The notes beneath the pieces were generated by a model, which made no database searches, was not told the origin of the DNA, and worked only from the letters and a program-made list of their open reading frames with translations. This document shows, in pieces, positions 1-7,700 of a stretch of DNA of 9,565 bases (position 1 is the stretch's first letter; every line of letters begins with the position of its first letter). The translations under genes and the position numbers were made by a program. Source of the stretch: Planctomycetota bacterium (lineage in GTDB: Bacteria > Planctomycetota > UBA11346); contig JACDEC010000090.1 of the NCBI GenBank assembly GCA_013816645.1, positions 1 to 9,565 of the forward strand, written 5' to 3'.

Positions 1-1
1 A

Positions 2-1789
2 TGCCGCATCGATATCGACGCACTGGCCCGTGCGCTGGGCGTCCCGGTCATCCCCCTGGTTGGCAACCGCCATCGCGGCATCGATGAGCTCAAGCTCGCG
101 ATCGGCGCCGCGACCATCGCCGCGGTGCCGACCTGGCCACTGCCCGAGGCGCTGTGGGAGGAATTGCACGTGCTCGGTCGCCTGGTCGCCGAGCACGCCA
201 GCCAGCCCGTGCCCAGCGGCGCGCACGACAGCATCGCGGTTTCACCCGAGATCGTCAGCGCGCGACGGCTGCTGACCGGCGAGAGCGGCGGCGACCTCGC
301 GCGCTTCAGCGGCAGCGCAGCGCTCACCGGCGCGATCGCAGCGTCGACCCAGCGCCTGTCGGCATTGGGCATCGATGCGATGCAGGCGGATATCGAGGCG
401 CGCTACCGTTGGATCGACGGCCTCGTCGCCGCCTGCGTGCGCCGCGAAGGCCGGGTCAGCACCTTCAGCGAGCGCGTCGACAGCGTGCTCCTGCATCCCG
501 TGCTCGGCCTGGGCATCTTCGCCGCGATCATGGCCGGTCTGTTCGTCTCGATCTTCTGGCTGGCCGGCCCGTTGATGGGGAGCTGCGAGGCCGCGGTCGC
601 CTGGCTGGGAGAACTGGCCACCGGCTCGCTCGCCGACGGACCGCTCAAGGATTTCCTGCTCAAAGGCGTCTTCGCCGGCGTCGGCGCGGTGGTGGTGTTC
701 GTCCCGCAGATCGCCCTGCTCTTCCTGTTCCTCGCCCTGCTCGAGGACAGCGGCTACCTCGCGCGCGCGACCTTCCTCATGGACCGCCTGCTGGCGAAGG
801 TCGGCCTGCACGGCAAGAGCTTCATCCCACTGCTCAGCTCGTTCGCCTGCGCCATCCCCGGGGTGATGGCGGCGCGCACCATCGAGTCGCCGCGCGAACG
901 CCTCGCAACCATCCTGGTCGCGCCGTTCATGAGCTGCAGCGCCCGACTGCCGGTGTACGGGCTGCTGATCGGCGCGTTCTTCGCCGCGCAGGGCGCCGTG
1001 GTCCAGGGACTGGTGCTGCTCGGATGCTACCTGCTGGGCATCGTCGCCGCGGTCGCCATCGCCTGGGCGCTGCGTCTGGTGAACCGCCGCCACGGCAAGC
1101 CGGCCGCGTTCATCCTCGAGCTGCCCACCTACAAGATGCCGCAGCCGTCACTGGTCGGCCGCCAGGTGTGGTCCAACACCCGCGCCTTCCTGACCAAGGC
1201 CGGGACCACCATCTTCTGCCTGAGCATGCTGCTGTGGGCGCTGGCCTACTATCCGCGGCCGCCGGAGCAGTTGCTGCGCGACGCCGGCGACCGCGCGGTC
1301 GCCGCGCAGTCGGTAGCCGATGACGCTGACGAGAATGCTGTGCGCAGCGAAGCCGAAGGCCGCGCCGCGCTCGAATACAGCGCCGCCGGCCGGCTCGGCC
1401 ACGCCATCGAGCCGGTGATCGCCCCCCTGGGCTTCGACTGGAAGATGGGCGTCGGTCTGATCGGCGCATTCGCCGCGCGCGAAGTCTTCAATTCGACCCT
1501 GTCGATCATCTACAGCCTGGGCGAACGCGAAGCCGACGACATCGAGCCGCTGCAGCAGGCGATCGTCGCCGATCGCCGCGCCGACGGCACGCCGGTATGG
1601 CGGCCCCTGGTCGCGGTGTCGATGCTGATCTGGTTCGTCCTGGCGATGCAGTGCATCAGCACCACCGCGGTGGTGCGTCGCGAGACCGGCGGCTGGACCT
1701 GGCCGCTGGCGCAGCTCGCGGTCATGAACGTGCTCGCCTACCTCGCCTGCCTGGGCGTCTACCAGGTCGGCTCGGCGATGGGGTACTGA
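2..1789 (+). CDS. feoB: Ferrous iron transport protein B (FeoB), 5'-truncated by window edge
   Basis: Inner-membrane Fe(II) transporter with a cytoplasmic N-terminal GTPase domain. The frame is open from base 2, so 595 residues are visible. Roughly the first 150 residues, with GTPase motifs G1-G4, lie outside the window. The fragment opens with the end of the G domain (LGVPVIPLVGNRHRGIDELKLAI, close to the E. coli FeoB sequence PVIPLVSTRGRGIEALKLAI as I recall it), followed by the helical domain. The membrane part has both Gate regions: FVPQ at visible residue about 233, LEDSGY at 247, GLHGKSF at 269, then FACAIPG (Cys at 282) and MSCSARLPVY (Cys at 312), with the conserved cysteines kept. 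Later come AREVFNSTLSIIY and a final membrane helix ending in VGSAMGY. The reading frame is intact to TGA at 1787. The next gene starts one base later. No FeoA is visible; it could lie upstream. Family assignment is very secure. Confidence 0.97.
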   Translation, partial: CRIDIDALARALGVPVIPLVGNRHRGIDELKLAIGAATIAAVPTWPLPEALWEELHVLGRLVAEHASQPVPSGAHDSIAVSPEIVSARRLLTGESGGDLARFSGSAALTGAIAASTQRLSALGIDAMQADIEARYRWIDGLVAACVRREGRVSTFSERVDSVLLHPVLGLGIFAAIMAGLFVSIFWLAGPLMGSCEAAVAWLGELATGSLADGPLKDFLLKGVFAGVGAVVVFVPQIALLFLFLALLEDSGYLARATFLMDRLLAKVGLHGKSFIPLLSSFACAIPGVMAARTIESPRERLATILVAPFMSCSARLPVYGLLIGAFFAAQGAVVQGLVLLGCYLLGIVAAVAIAWALRLVNRRHGKPAAFILELPTYKMPQPSLVGRQVWSNTRAFLTKAGTTIFCLSMLLWALAYYPRPPEQLLRDAGDRAVAAQSVADDADENAVRSEAEGRAALEYSAAGRLGHAIEPVIAPLGFDWKMGVGLIGAFAAREVFNSTLSIIYSLGEREADDIEPLQQAIVADRRADGTPVWRPLVAVSMLIWFVLAMQCISTTAVVRRETGGWTWPLAQLAVMNVLAYLACLGVYQVGSAMGY

Positions 1790-1790
1790 C

Positions 1791-1937
1791 ATGCCGTTCT
1801 GGGCCCAGCACGCCGTCGTCCTGGTCGCGGTGGCCTGCGCGGCATTCGCGATGATCCGTCGCCTCGTGCCGGTCCGCGGGCGCAAGCCCGCCTGCGGGTG
1901 CGAATCATGCCCGGTCAAGGAACAGGCCAAGCGCTGA
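1791..1937 (+). CDS. FeoB-associated Cys-rich membrane protein (48 aa)
   Basis: This small gene starts with ATG one base after the feoB stop, so its translation is probably coupled to feoB; there is only a weak purine run (GGGG) ahead of it. The product reads MPFWAQHAVVLVAVACAAFAMIRRL at the start, a single hydrophobic helix (about residues 6-22) followed by a basic stretch (RRLVPVRGRK), then a short cysteine cluster CGCESCPVK and a basic end. This layout (one N-terminal membrane helix plus a C-x-C-x-x-C type tail on a protein of about 50 residues directly after feoB) matches the small proteins annotated as FeoB-associated Cys-rich membrane proteins. Their role is not firmly established; an accessory part in Fe(II) handling at the cytoplasmic face is the usual suggestion. 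The positive flank after the helix suggests N-out, C-in topology. Called from position, length and composition, as I cannot align it. Confidence 0.82.
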   Translation: MPFWAQHAVVLVAVACAAFAMIRRLVPVRGRKPACGCESCPVKEQAKR

Positions 1938-1956
1938 TCGCCACAGCGCCGCACAA

Positions 1957-1990
1957 CACCAGACCCCCGGCGATCGCCGAGGGTCTGGTG
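1957..1990. terminator. Inverted repeat, probable bidirectional terminator
   Basis: The outer arms CACCAGACCC (1957-1966) and GGGTCTGGTG (1981-1990) are perfectly complementary. After one C/A mismatch the inner CGGCGATCGCCG (1968-1979) is itself palindromic, so a 10-bp stem is extended by a further inner stem with a tiny loop. It lies 19 bp after the plus-strand stop at 1937 and 22 bp after the minus-strand stop at 2013, exactly between two convergent genes. Neither side has a proper U tract (CATTCGT on plus, TTGTGC on minus), so intrinsic termination may be inefficient or factor-assisted. It could alternatively just stabilise mRNA 3' ends. Confidence 0.65.
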
Positions 1991-2012
1991 CATTCGTCAG
2001 CGTCAGCCGGTG

Positions 2013-3926
2013 TCAGAAGTTGGCCTCGCTGATCCCGACTCCGAAGCCCCAGCCGCCGACGTGCTGGCTGACCTTGACCAGGACGCGGTTGTTGCCGGCC
2101 TTGAGCTTGATGTTCACGCTCTCGTTGTCGGGCTTGTAGCCGCGACCGCAGTCGTTGTCGTGGACCATCTCGCCGTTGATCCACACGCGGATGCCGTCGT
2201 CGCTGCCCAGCGAGAGCACCGCGTCGCGGGCGTGGATCGACTCGACCTCGGTGTAGGCGTAGGCGACCGCGTAGTCCTGCTGGCCGCAGGCGCCGTTGAG
2301 GTCGACGAAGCCGCGCTTGCCGGCGGTCGCCGGCTTCCAGCTCAGCTTCGCGGCGGCCTTGGCCGAGCCGCCGCCGGCAGCGGCCATCTGCTTGGCCATG
2401 TACGTCGCCTTGAGGTCGATCGCGCCGTCCTTGCGCTTGGCCAGGTCCTTCTCGAAGTCGGTGGGGAACGCGGTGCTGATCTTGCCTTCCCCGGTCGGGA
2501 ACGCGCCGAGCACCTTCCACTGTTGGATGTAGGACTTCTCGGCCTTGGCCTGGACCGCGTCCCACGAGGCGCGCAGCGTGCTGCTGTCGACGCGCGGGAA
2601 GCGCTTGCCGGACGACGGCACCAGCGACTTCTTGGGGTCGAGCTTGGGCAACTCGTCGCCATAGGCGGCGATCATCTCGTCGCACATCTCGACGATCTTG
2701 TCGAGCGGCATAGTCGCCGCGGTCAGCGGGTCGAACATGCAGGCCTGGTAGACGTGGTCGCGCCGGCCTTCCATCGCCGCGCGGATGAACAGCTCGTGCT
2801 GGGTGATGTGCGGCTGCATGTAGCCGACCAGCTGGGGCGGCAGTTCGCCGATCTGGATGTGGTGCAGGCCGGTGCGGTCGACCAAGGTCGGCGCCTCGAC
2901 GATCGCGGTGCGCGGCAGGTTGCTGATGGTCCCGCCGTTGGGCAGGTTGCCGTACACCACCGAGGGCGTGCCGGTGACGATCGAATGCATGATCGTCGAG
3001 CCGTATTCGTGGCTGCGGCACGGGGCCTTCATCGGCTCCTTGGACCGGCTGAAGCCCTTGAGGCGGTCGAACTCGTCGACGATGCCGTCGCAGCGGCGCA
3101 GGTACTCGTCGATCGGCACGTCGAAGCGCTTGATGTACTCCTGGCCGTGCGGGATGAAGTACGGGCAGTACTCGGCGTTGTGTTCGGACGACTCGGTGAC
3201 GAAGTGGCCGAGCCGGCGCATCAGCTCGAAGCGCACCTTGTTGGTCTCGTAGGTCTTCGCGTCGTCCATCGCCTTGAACAGGCGGGGATAGAGGTCGACC
3301 CCTTCCTTCTCCATCTTCAGGTAGAAGGCCATGTGGTTGATGCCGGCGCAGGTGAAGGCGATCTTGGCGGGATCCTCACCGATGTAGCGCATCAGCTGGT
3401 CGAAGGTGCCCTGCACGCTGTGGCACAGGCCGACGCCGCGGATCGAGCTGGTGCGGAACACCGTCTGCATGTTCATCGACATCGGGTTCGAGTAGTTGAG
3501 CAGGAAGGCGCGCGGGCAGACCTGCTCCATATCCTTGACCATGCCGGAGAGCATCGGGTAGGTGCGCAGCGCGCGGAACAGACCGCCGGGACCGGTGGTG
3601 TCGGCGATGGTGAAGTTGAGGTTGTATTTTCGCGGGATCTCGAAGTCGACCAGCGTCGAATTGAAACCGCCGATCTGCACCATGTTGATGACGAAGTCGG
3701 CGTTGGCGAGCGCCTTGCGACGGTCGGTGGTGGTCTCGATCGTCGGATTGGCGCCGAGCGCCTTGGCGACCTTGCGGCAGAGGTTGGCGGCGACCTCGAG
3801 GCGCTCTTTGTCGATGTCCATGTACGAGATGGTGGCGTCGCGGAACTCCGGGATGCCGAGGATATCGCCGGTGAGGTTGCGCGAGAACACCACGCTGCCG
3901 GCACCGATCATCGCGACCTTGATCAT
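2013..3926 (-). CDS. Glycoside hydrolase family 4 (alpha-galactosidase/alpha-glucosidase type) with C-terminal beta-sandwich-like domain
   Basis: GH4 enzymes are cytosolic and hydrolyse glycosides by a redox-elimination mechanism using NAD+ and a divalent metal. Residues 1-12 give the Rossmann dinucleotide motif (KVAMIGAGSVVF). NYSNPMS (144-150), GLCHS (Cys168) and GINHMAF (His198) match the family's substrate- and metal-binding segments. ESSEHNAEYCPYF (245-257) and HGQEY (260-264) resemble the MelA/AglA-like branch. The catalytic part ends near residue 435, the normal family length. The remaining 200 residues are extra: after a linker, WKVLGAFPTGEG (470-481), a middle strand-rich part, and LGSDDGIRVWINGEMVH (573-589) with LKAGNNRVLVKV (608-619). 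That pattern is one I know from C-terminal modules of Planctomycetota/PVC proteins. There is no signal peptide. The ATG is supported by GGAAGG six bases upstream. The substrate (alpha-galactoside, alpha-glucoside or other) cannot be read from the sequence. No transporter lies alongside. Confidence 0.93.
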   Translation of the reverse strand: MIKVAMIGAGSVVFSRNLTGDILGIPEFRDATISYMDIDKERLEVAANLCRKVAKALGANPTIETTTDRRKALANADFVINMVQIGGFNSTLVDFEIPRKYNLNFTIADTTGPGGLFRALRTYPMLSGMVKDMEQVCPRAFLLNYSNPMSMNMQTVFRTSSIRGVGLCHSVQGTFDQLMRYIGEDPAKIAFTCAGINHMAFYLKMEKEGVDLYPRLFKAMDDAKTYETNKVRFELMRRLGHFVTESSEHNAEYCPYFIPHGQEYIKRFDVPIDEYLRRCDGIVDEFDRLKGFSRSKEPMKAPCRSHEYGSTIMHSIVTGTPSVVYGNLPNGGTISNLPRTAIVEAPTLVDRTGLHHIQIGELPPQLVGYMQPHITQHELFIRAAMEGRRDHVYQACMFDPLTAATMPLDKIVEMCDEMIAAYGDELPKLDPKKSLVPSSGKRFPRVDSSTLRASWDAVQAKAEKSYIQQWKVLGAFPTGEGKISTAFPTDFEKDLAKRKDGAIDLKATYMAKQMAAAGGGSAKAAAKLSWKPATAGKRGFVDLNGACGQQDYAVAYAYTEVESIHARDAVLSLGSDDGIRVWINGEMVHDNDCGRGYKPDNESVNIKLKAGNNRVLVKVSQHVGGWGFGVGISEANF

Positions 3927-3932
3927 GGACTG

Positions 3933-3938
3933 CCTTCC
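3933..3938 (-). promoter_or_regulatory. Ribosome binding site of the GH4 gene
   Basis: The minus strand reads GGAAGG, then six bases, then ATG at 3926. This is a strong Shine-Dalgarno match with normal spacing. It supports the chosen start, which also places the Rossmann strand directly at the N-terminus as expected for GH4. Confidence 0.8.
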
Positions 3939-4009
3939 GCGGCCGTGCCGCGTGTGAGGGTTTTCAGGGAGCCCGACCCTACGCGGACTGGCGGACCGGC
4001 GGAGCTGAA

Positions 4010-4038
4010 ATTGTGTGATCAGTGAGCCATTTTGTGAT
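4010..4038 (-). promoter_or_regulatory. Possible promoter of the GH4 gene
   Basis: The 131-bp gap between the methyltransferase stop and the GH4 start contains the only AT-richer island nearby (about 4006-4038). On the minus strand it reads ATCACA (4033-4038; 4 of 6 to TTGACA), a 17-bp spacer, and CACAAT (4010-4015; 4 of 6 to TATAAT). This would start transcription near 4003 and leave a leader of about 75 nt. The matches are weak and other sigma factors could be used. Palindromic TGATCA (4015-4020) sits at the edge of the -10 element and could be part of an operator, but I see no clear dyad beyond it. Confidence 0.3.
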
Positions 4039-4057
4039 GCGGCGTTTGCCGCCGCCG

Positions 4058-4699
4058 CTACCCGTGTCGAGCGATGAACCAGTAGAACGGCATCCCCGCC
4101 ACGACGCCCTCGTCCTCGACCACCAAGCCGGCGCCAACGATCAGGTCACGCATCGCTACGCGGGGGAGACTGCTCGGCAGCAGACATTGGGCCAGGACGC
4201 GGCGCGAAACCTGCGCATACGTTCCGTTCACGTCCTCCATCCGCGCCGCGCCGCCGGGATCGAGTTCCCAGATGTACAGCTTGCCTCCAGGCGCCATGGC
4301 GCCGGCGACAGCCAGCAGGCCTGCCGCTGGGTCCGGCCAATGTTTGATCGAACCGATCGCGACCGCACAGCCGAAGCGTCCCACCGCGTGGACCAGGCCG
4401 TCGACCCCCTCGCGCACCAGCCGCGCGCGGACACCCGCCGCCCGCACCCGACGTCGACTGCGCGCGATGGCCCGCCTGACGGGATCGATGCCGATGAGGT
4501 CGAGATCGTCGCGCAACGCGCCCAGGCGAACGAGCAACTCCCCCGGACCACATCCGATGTCGACGACCCGAGTTCGCGGAGGCAATCGCTCAGCAAGGAG
4601 CAGGGCGGCCGCCTGGTGCAGGGCCGCCACCGGTGGCAGGGCGAAACGCTCGTAGAGGAGAGTGCCCAATCCCTGGTACAAGATCCCGGGGATGCTCAC
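4058..4699 (-). CDS. Class I SAM-dependent methyltransferase (213 aa)
   Basis: A small soluble protein with the class I methyltransferase fold. Residues 45-54 (VVDIGCGPGE) form the SAM-binding motif I, and D72 in LIGIDP is the acidic residue after strand 2 that normally holds the SAM ribose. GSIKHWPDP (116-124) occupies the motif IV position, and GGKLYIWELDPGG (138-150) matches the strand after the helix in Methyltransf_11/25-type proteins. Residues 1-30 are a hydrophobic/aromatic lead typical of a substrate cap. The acceptor is unknown; DNA methyltransferase motifs (NPPY/DPPY) are absent, so a small molecule or lipid is likelier. The start is GTG: an in-frame TGA at 4727-4729 stops upstream extension and no earlier start codon lies between, though the Shine-Dalgarno match is poor. 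The gene follows the large DUF4388 gene by 85 bp on the same strand and may share its transcript. Confidence 0.88.
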   Translation of the reverse strand: MSIPGILYQGLGTLLYERFALPPVAALHQAAALLLAERLPPRTRVVDIGCGPGELLVRLGALRDDLDLIGIDPVRRAIARSRRRVRAAGVRARLVREGVDGLVHAVGRFGCAVAIGSIKHWPDPAAGLLAVAGAMAPGGKLYIWELDPGGAARMEDVNGTYAQVSRRVLAQCLLPSSLPRVAMRDLIVGAGLVVEDEGVVAGMPFYWFIARHG

Positions 4700-4744
4700 G
4701 CGCGCTCGGCGTCGCGCGCAGCCCGATCACCGGCCGCCCCAGCA

Positions 4745-4774
4745 GAGACCGGCTCGGTCTGCACGTGCGGTCTC
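4745..4774 (-). terminator. Possible hairpin between the DUF4388 gene and the methyltransferase gene
   Basis: In the 85-bp gap, on the minus strand, GAGACCG (4768-4774) can pair perfectly with CGGTCTC (4745-4751), enclosing a second copy of AGACCG that can instead form a tight AGACCG-AGC-CGGTCT hairpin (4746-4760). The two structures are mutually exclusive. There is no U tract after either one. It could attenuate read-through from the DUF4388 gene into the methyltransferase, or be chance in GC-rich DNA. Confidence 0.25.
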
Positions 4775-4784
4775 CGACCAGCGC

Positions 4785-7700
4785 TCAAGGAGGCAGGATG
4801 ACCACTTCTCCGGTCGAGGTCGCCGCAGCCAGGTCATCACCAATCGCTAGGGGAGTGAGGAACTGTCCCTTGCCCTGGACGACGAACCCGGCCGGACCGA
4901 TGACCTGGAGCAACGGTCCGCACGGCAGCACGGCGTGCCCGCGCCAGGCCAGCGGAGCTCCACTGAGCGTGCCCTGGTGCTGGCCGACCATGCTCCAGCC
5001 ATCCCCGTTGCGGAGGAACACCTGGCGATCGCCGGTGACCAGGATGCCATCGCCGGCAGCCACCGGTGTCCGCGGCAGATTCTCGGATTGCAGGAGTTTG
5101 CCATCCCAGCGCCAAGCGGTGGTGGCCGAGTATCCGGCGATCCCGCCAGCGATCGGCCAAGCCGCGACGATCGGGCTGTCGACCGCGATGCCGGCGAGCT
5201 TGGTCCCGCGATCGACCTGGTAGCTCTCCAGGCGCCCGTCGCTGCGCGCGACCAGCACGCTCTCGCCGACCACCACCGGACCGGCCGCGAACCGTGCGCC
5301 TGGACGACCGGCCCAGCGCGCCGACGGATCGCGCGGATCGGTCGCGTGGACCGCGCCATCGATGCCGGCGACAACCAGGTAACGGCGGTCGAGCACCAGC
5401 GGGCTGCGCCAGCTCGCCAACGCGAAGTCGGTGCCGCTGGGCAGGGCTACGCGCGAAGCGACCCCCTCGCGGATGCGCAGGGCGAATGGCTCGCGCGTCG
5501 CGATGTACACACCGTCGTCGAGTTCGCATGCAGGCGCATAGACCGGCTGCTCGAGGGTCCGGGCGAGCGCCGGCGATGCGCCGAGCTCGAACGTCTGCTT
5601 GGCGACCTTGCCCGACACGTCGATCGCGGCCACCCAGGTGTTGTTCGCGACCCACAACCGTCCACCAGCCGCGGCGGGACGCGCGGTGAGCACGCCGGCG
5701 AGATCGGCACGAGCCCGGGCGGTGCGCCTGAGCACCCCGGTCATGCGCCACCCGCCGGACGCTTGGGAGCCGCGCACGGTGAGCGGTTCGTACCCGGCCA
5801 GGCGCAGGTCAGTAGTCAGCTCCGCGCGCTCACCGGCGTTGATCTCGAGCACCAACGGAGTCTTGCCGATGCGTTTGTCGTCCCGGAAGACCTCGGCACC
5901 GGAAGGGATGCTCTCCACCAGCACGGGCAGATAGCGCAGACCCAGCTCCCGGGCGGTGGCGTGCGCGGTCTCGACATCGCCGCTGGCGAGCGCGACGTGG
6001 ATGCGCTCCTGGAGCGCTTCTTGACGGCTCTTGCTCGCGCGCGCCTGGGTCAACTCGTCCTGCACCGTCCTCAGCGACGCCGTGCGCTTGAGGTCCGTGC
6101 GTTTGGCGAGCGTCTGCAAAGCGGCGATCGCCTCATCCCAGCGGCCTTCGCGGCCGTACCGCCGCGCCGCCTCGAGGGCGTTCTGCGCGACGCTGTCCTG
6201 ACCCTTGAGGCGTTCGATGCGCCCGGCGATAGCGGCGTCGACTTCGGGAAGCAGCGTCTGCTCCGAGACGTAGCGGTTGAGCGCTACGACCTCGTCGTCG
6301 ACCATGCCCTTGCCGACGACGTCGCGCAGCTGGCCGAGTTGCTCGCCCAAAACCGCCAACTGCTCGCGATTGCTGGCCTGGGGATAGGCCTTGGTGACTT
6401 CCACGATGCGGTTGCGCGCAGCGTCCAACGCCGCCTGATCGCCGCCCTCCCGCACCGCGGAGAGCGCACCGCTCACCGCCGACTCGAGCGCGCCGCGCAC
6501 TGTGCGCAGCAGCGCCTCGACCTTGGTCGCTTCGTCGGCGAGCGGGCTGCCCGGCGCCTGCTCGAAGAGCTTTTGCGCATCGATTTCGCTCTGGGCCTCC
6601 CTGAAGGCGCCTTGCTCGGTCAACTGGCGCACCTGACGGAGCTGCTCCTGCCGGCGGTTCTGCCCGCGCAGCAGCTCCTCCTGCAGCAGCTTGATCTGCT
6701 CCTGCTGGTAGCTGGTCGGCCGTGCGGCGGCGAGCTTATTGATGATCGCCTGGCGCTCGCCCAGCGGCGTGCCGTGCTGCCTCGCCTGCTCGATCAGGGC
6801 GATGCGCCAACGCTCGAGCACGCTCTGCGCCTGTCGGCCGGTCTTGCCGGTCGCGGCATCGACGGTTTTGAGGGCCATCGCCACGTCGGCGCGCTCGAGC
6901 GCGTCGGCGACGCGGCGCGCCAGCGCTCCTGACACCTCCGTGAAGGAGCGCTCCTCGCTGTCGAGTCGCTCGCGCAGCGCCGCTGGAGCCAGGCCCTCGG
7001 GAAGGTCATCGAGGCGCTCGCGGGCTTCCGCGTAATCCTGGGAATCGACGCGCGTACCGATGATCGCCACTTCCGCAGTCAGGGCTTGGGACAGCCGTCG
7101 TTCGAGGTCCTCGACCTCCCGCTTCGAGGTCAGGTCGCCGGTCTGCGCGGCCTTGGCTGCGTCGAGCGACGTGCGGGCGTCCGCCCAGTGGCGAGCGCCG
7201 ATATGCTCATCGACCACGCGCTTGATGTCGTTGAGGCGCTGCTGCTTCTTGCTGAACGAGACGACGTAGAAACCCACCCCCACCATCACCGCGAGGACCG
7301 CGAGCAGCAGCAGGCGCGGGCCGAGTCGCGAAACCTCCTGGGGAGCCGAGACGTACATCTTGAATTCGCCCGATGCGGCAGGCGCGATCGGCGCTCCGGC
7401 CTGGGCCGAGGCCGCGGGAGTGGTTCCCGGCGCTTCATCGCTCGTCGCGACCGGGCGCTTGGCGGGGAGCGTCGGGACTGCCTTGCGGATGAAGCCTTTG
7501 CGCTCGATGCGCACCAGCACCTTGGCGATGTTGCTGTTGCTGTCGCGGAACGCGATCGCGACGTCTTCGACGGTCTTGCGTCCATCGACGAAGTTGAGGA
7601 CGTGCCGTTCGAAGTCGTCGAGCTGCGCGCCGTCAGGCGGCTCGGCGAGCGCATAGACGGCGGCCCAGCCACCGACGTCGCGGAAGTTGGCTTCCTCGTC

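Noticed and set aside
1..3. ATG at the first bases of the window as a start for feoB
   Set aside because: It is in a different frame from the feoB sequence, which is clearly already inside the GTPase domain at the window edge.
1148..1993. 281-aa minus-strand open frame opposite feoB
   Set aside because: Low-complexity His/Arg/Gly-rich translation with no known motif, antisense to a well-conserved membrane region of FeoB.
2010..4025. 671-aa open frame on the plus strand opposite the GH4 gene
   Set aside because: Its translation is dominated by Val, Asp, His, Arg and Ala in low-complexity runs, the usual antisense product of a GC-rich gene. The opposite strand has a clear enzyme family with a good ribosome binding site.
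4039..4052. Small hairpin GCGGC-GTTT-GCCGC just after the methyltransferase stop as a terminator
   Set aside because: Only a 5-bp stem and no U tract on the minus strand; expected by chance in such GC-rich sequence.
4788..5223. AGGAGG followed four bases later by ATG (4798) on the plus strand, opening a 141-codon frame
   Set aside because: The AGGAGG is the complement of the last Pro-Pro codons of the minus-strand gene. The encoded peptide is Arg/Pro/Ser-rich shadow sequence with no recognisable feature.
4935..6932. 665-aa open frame on the plus strand opposite the 1128-aa gene
   Set aside because: No recognisable domain and biased composition; the minus strand reads coherent DUF4388, PEGA and propeller modules through the same bases.
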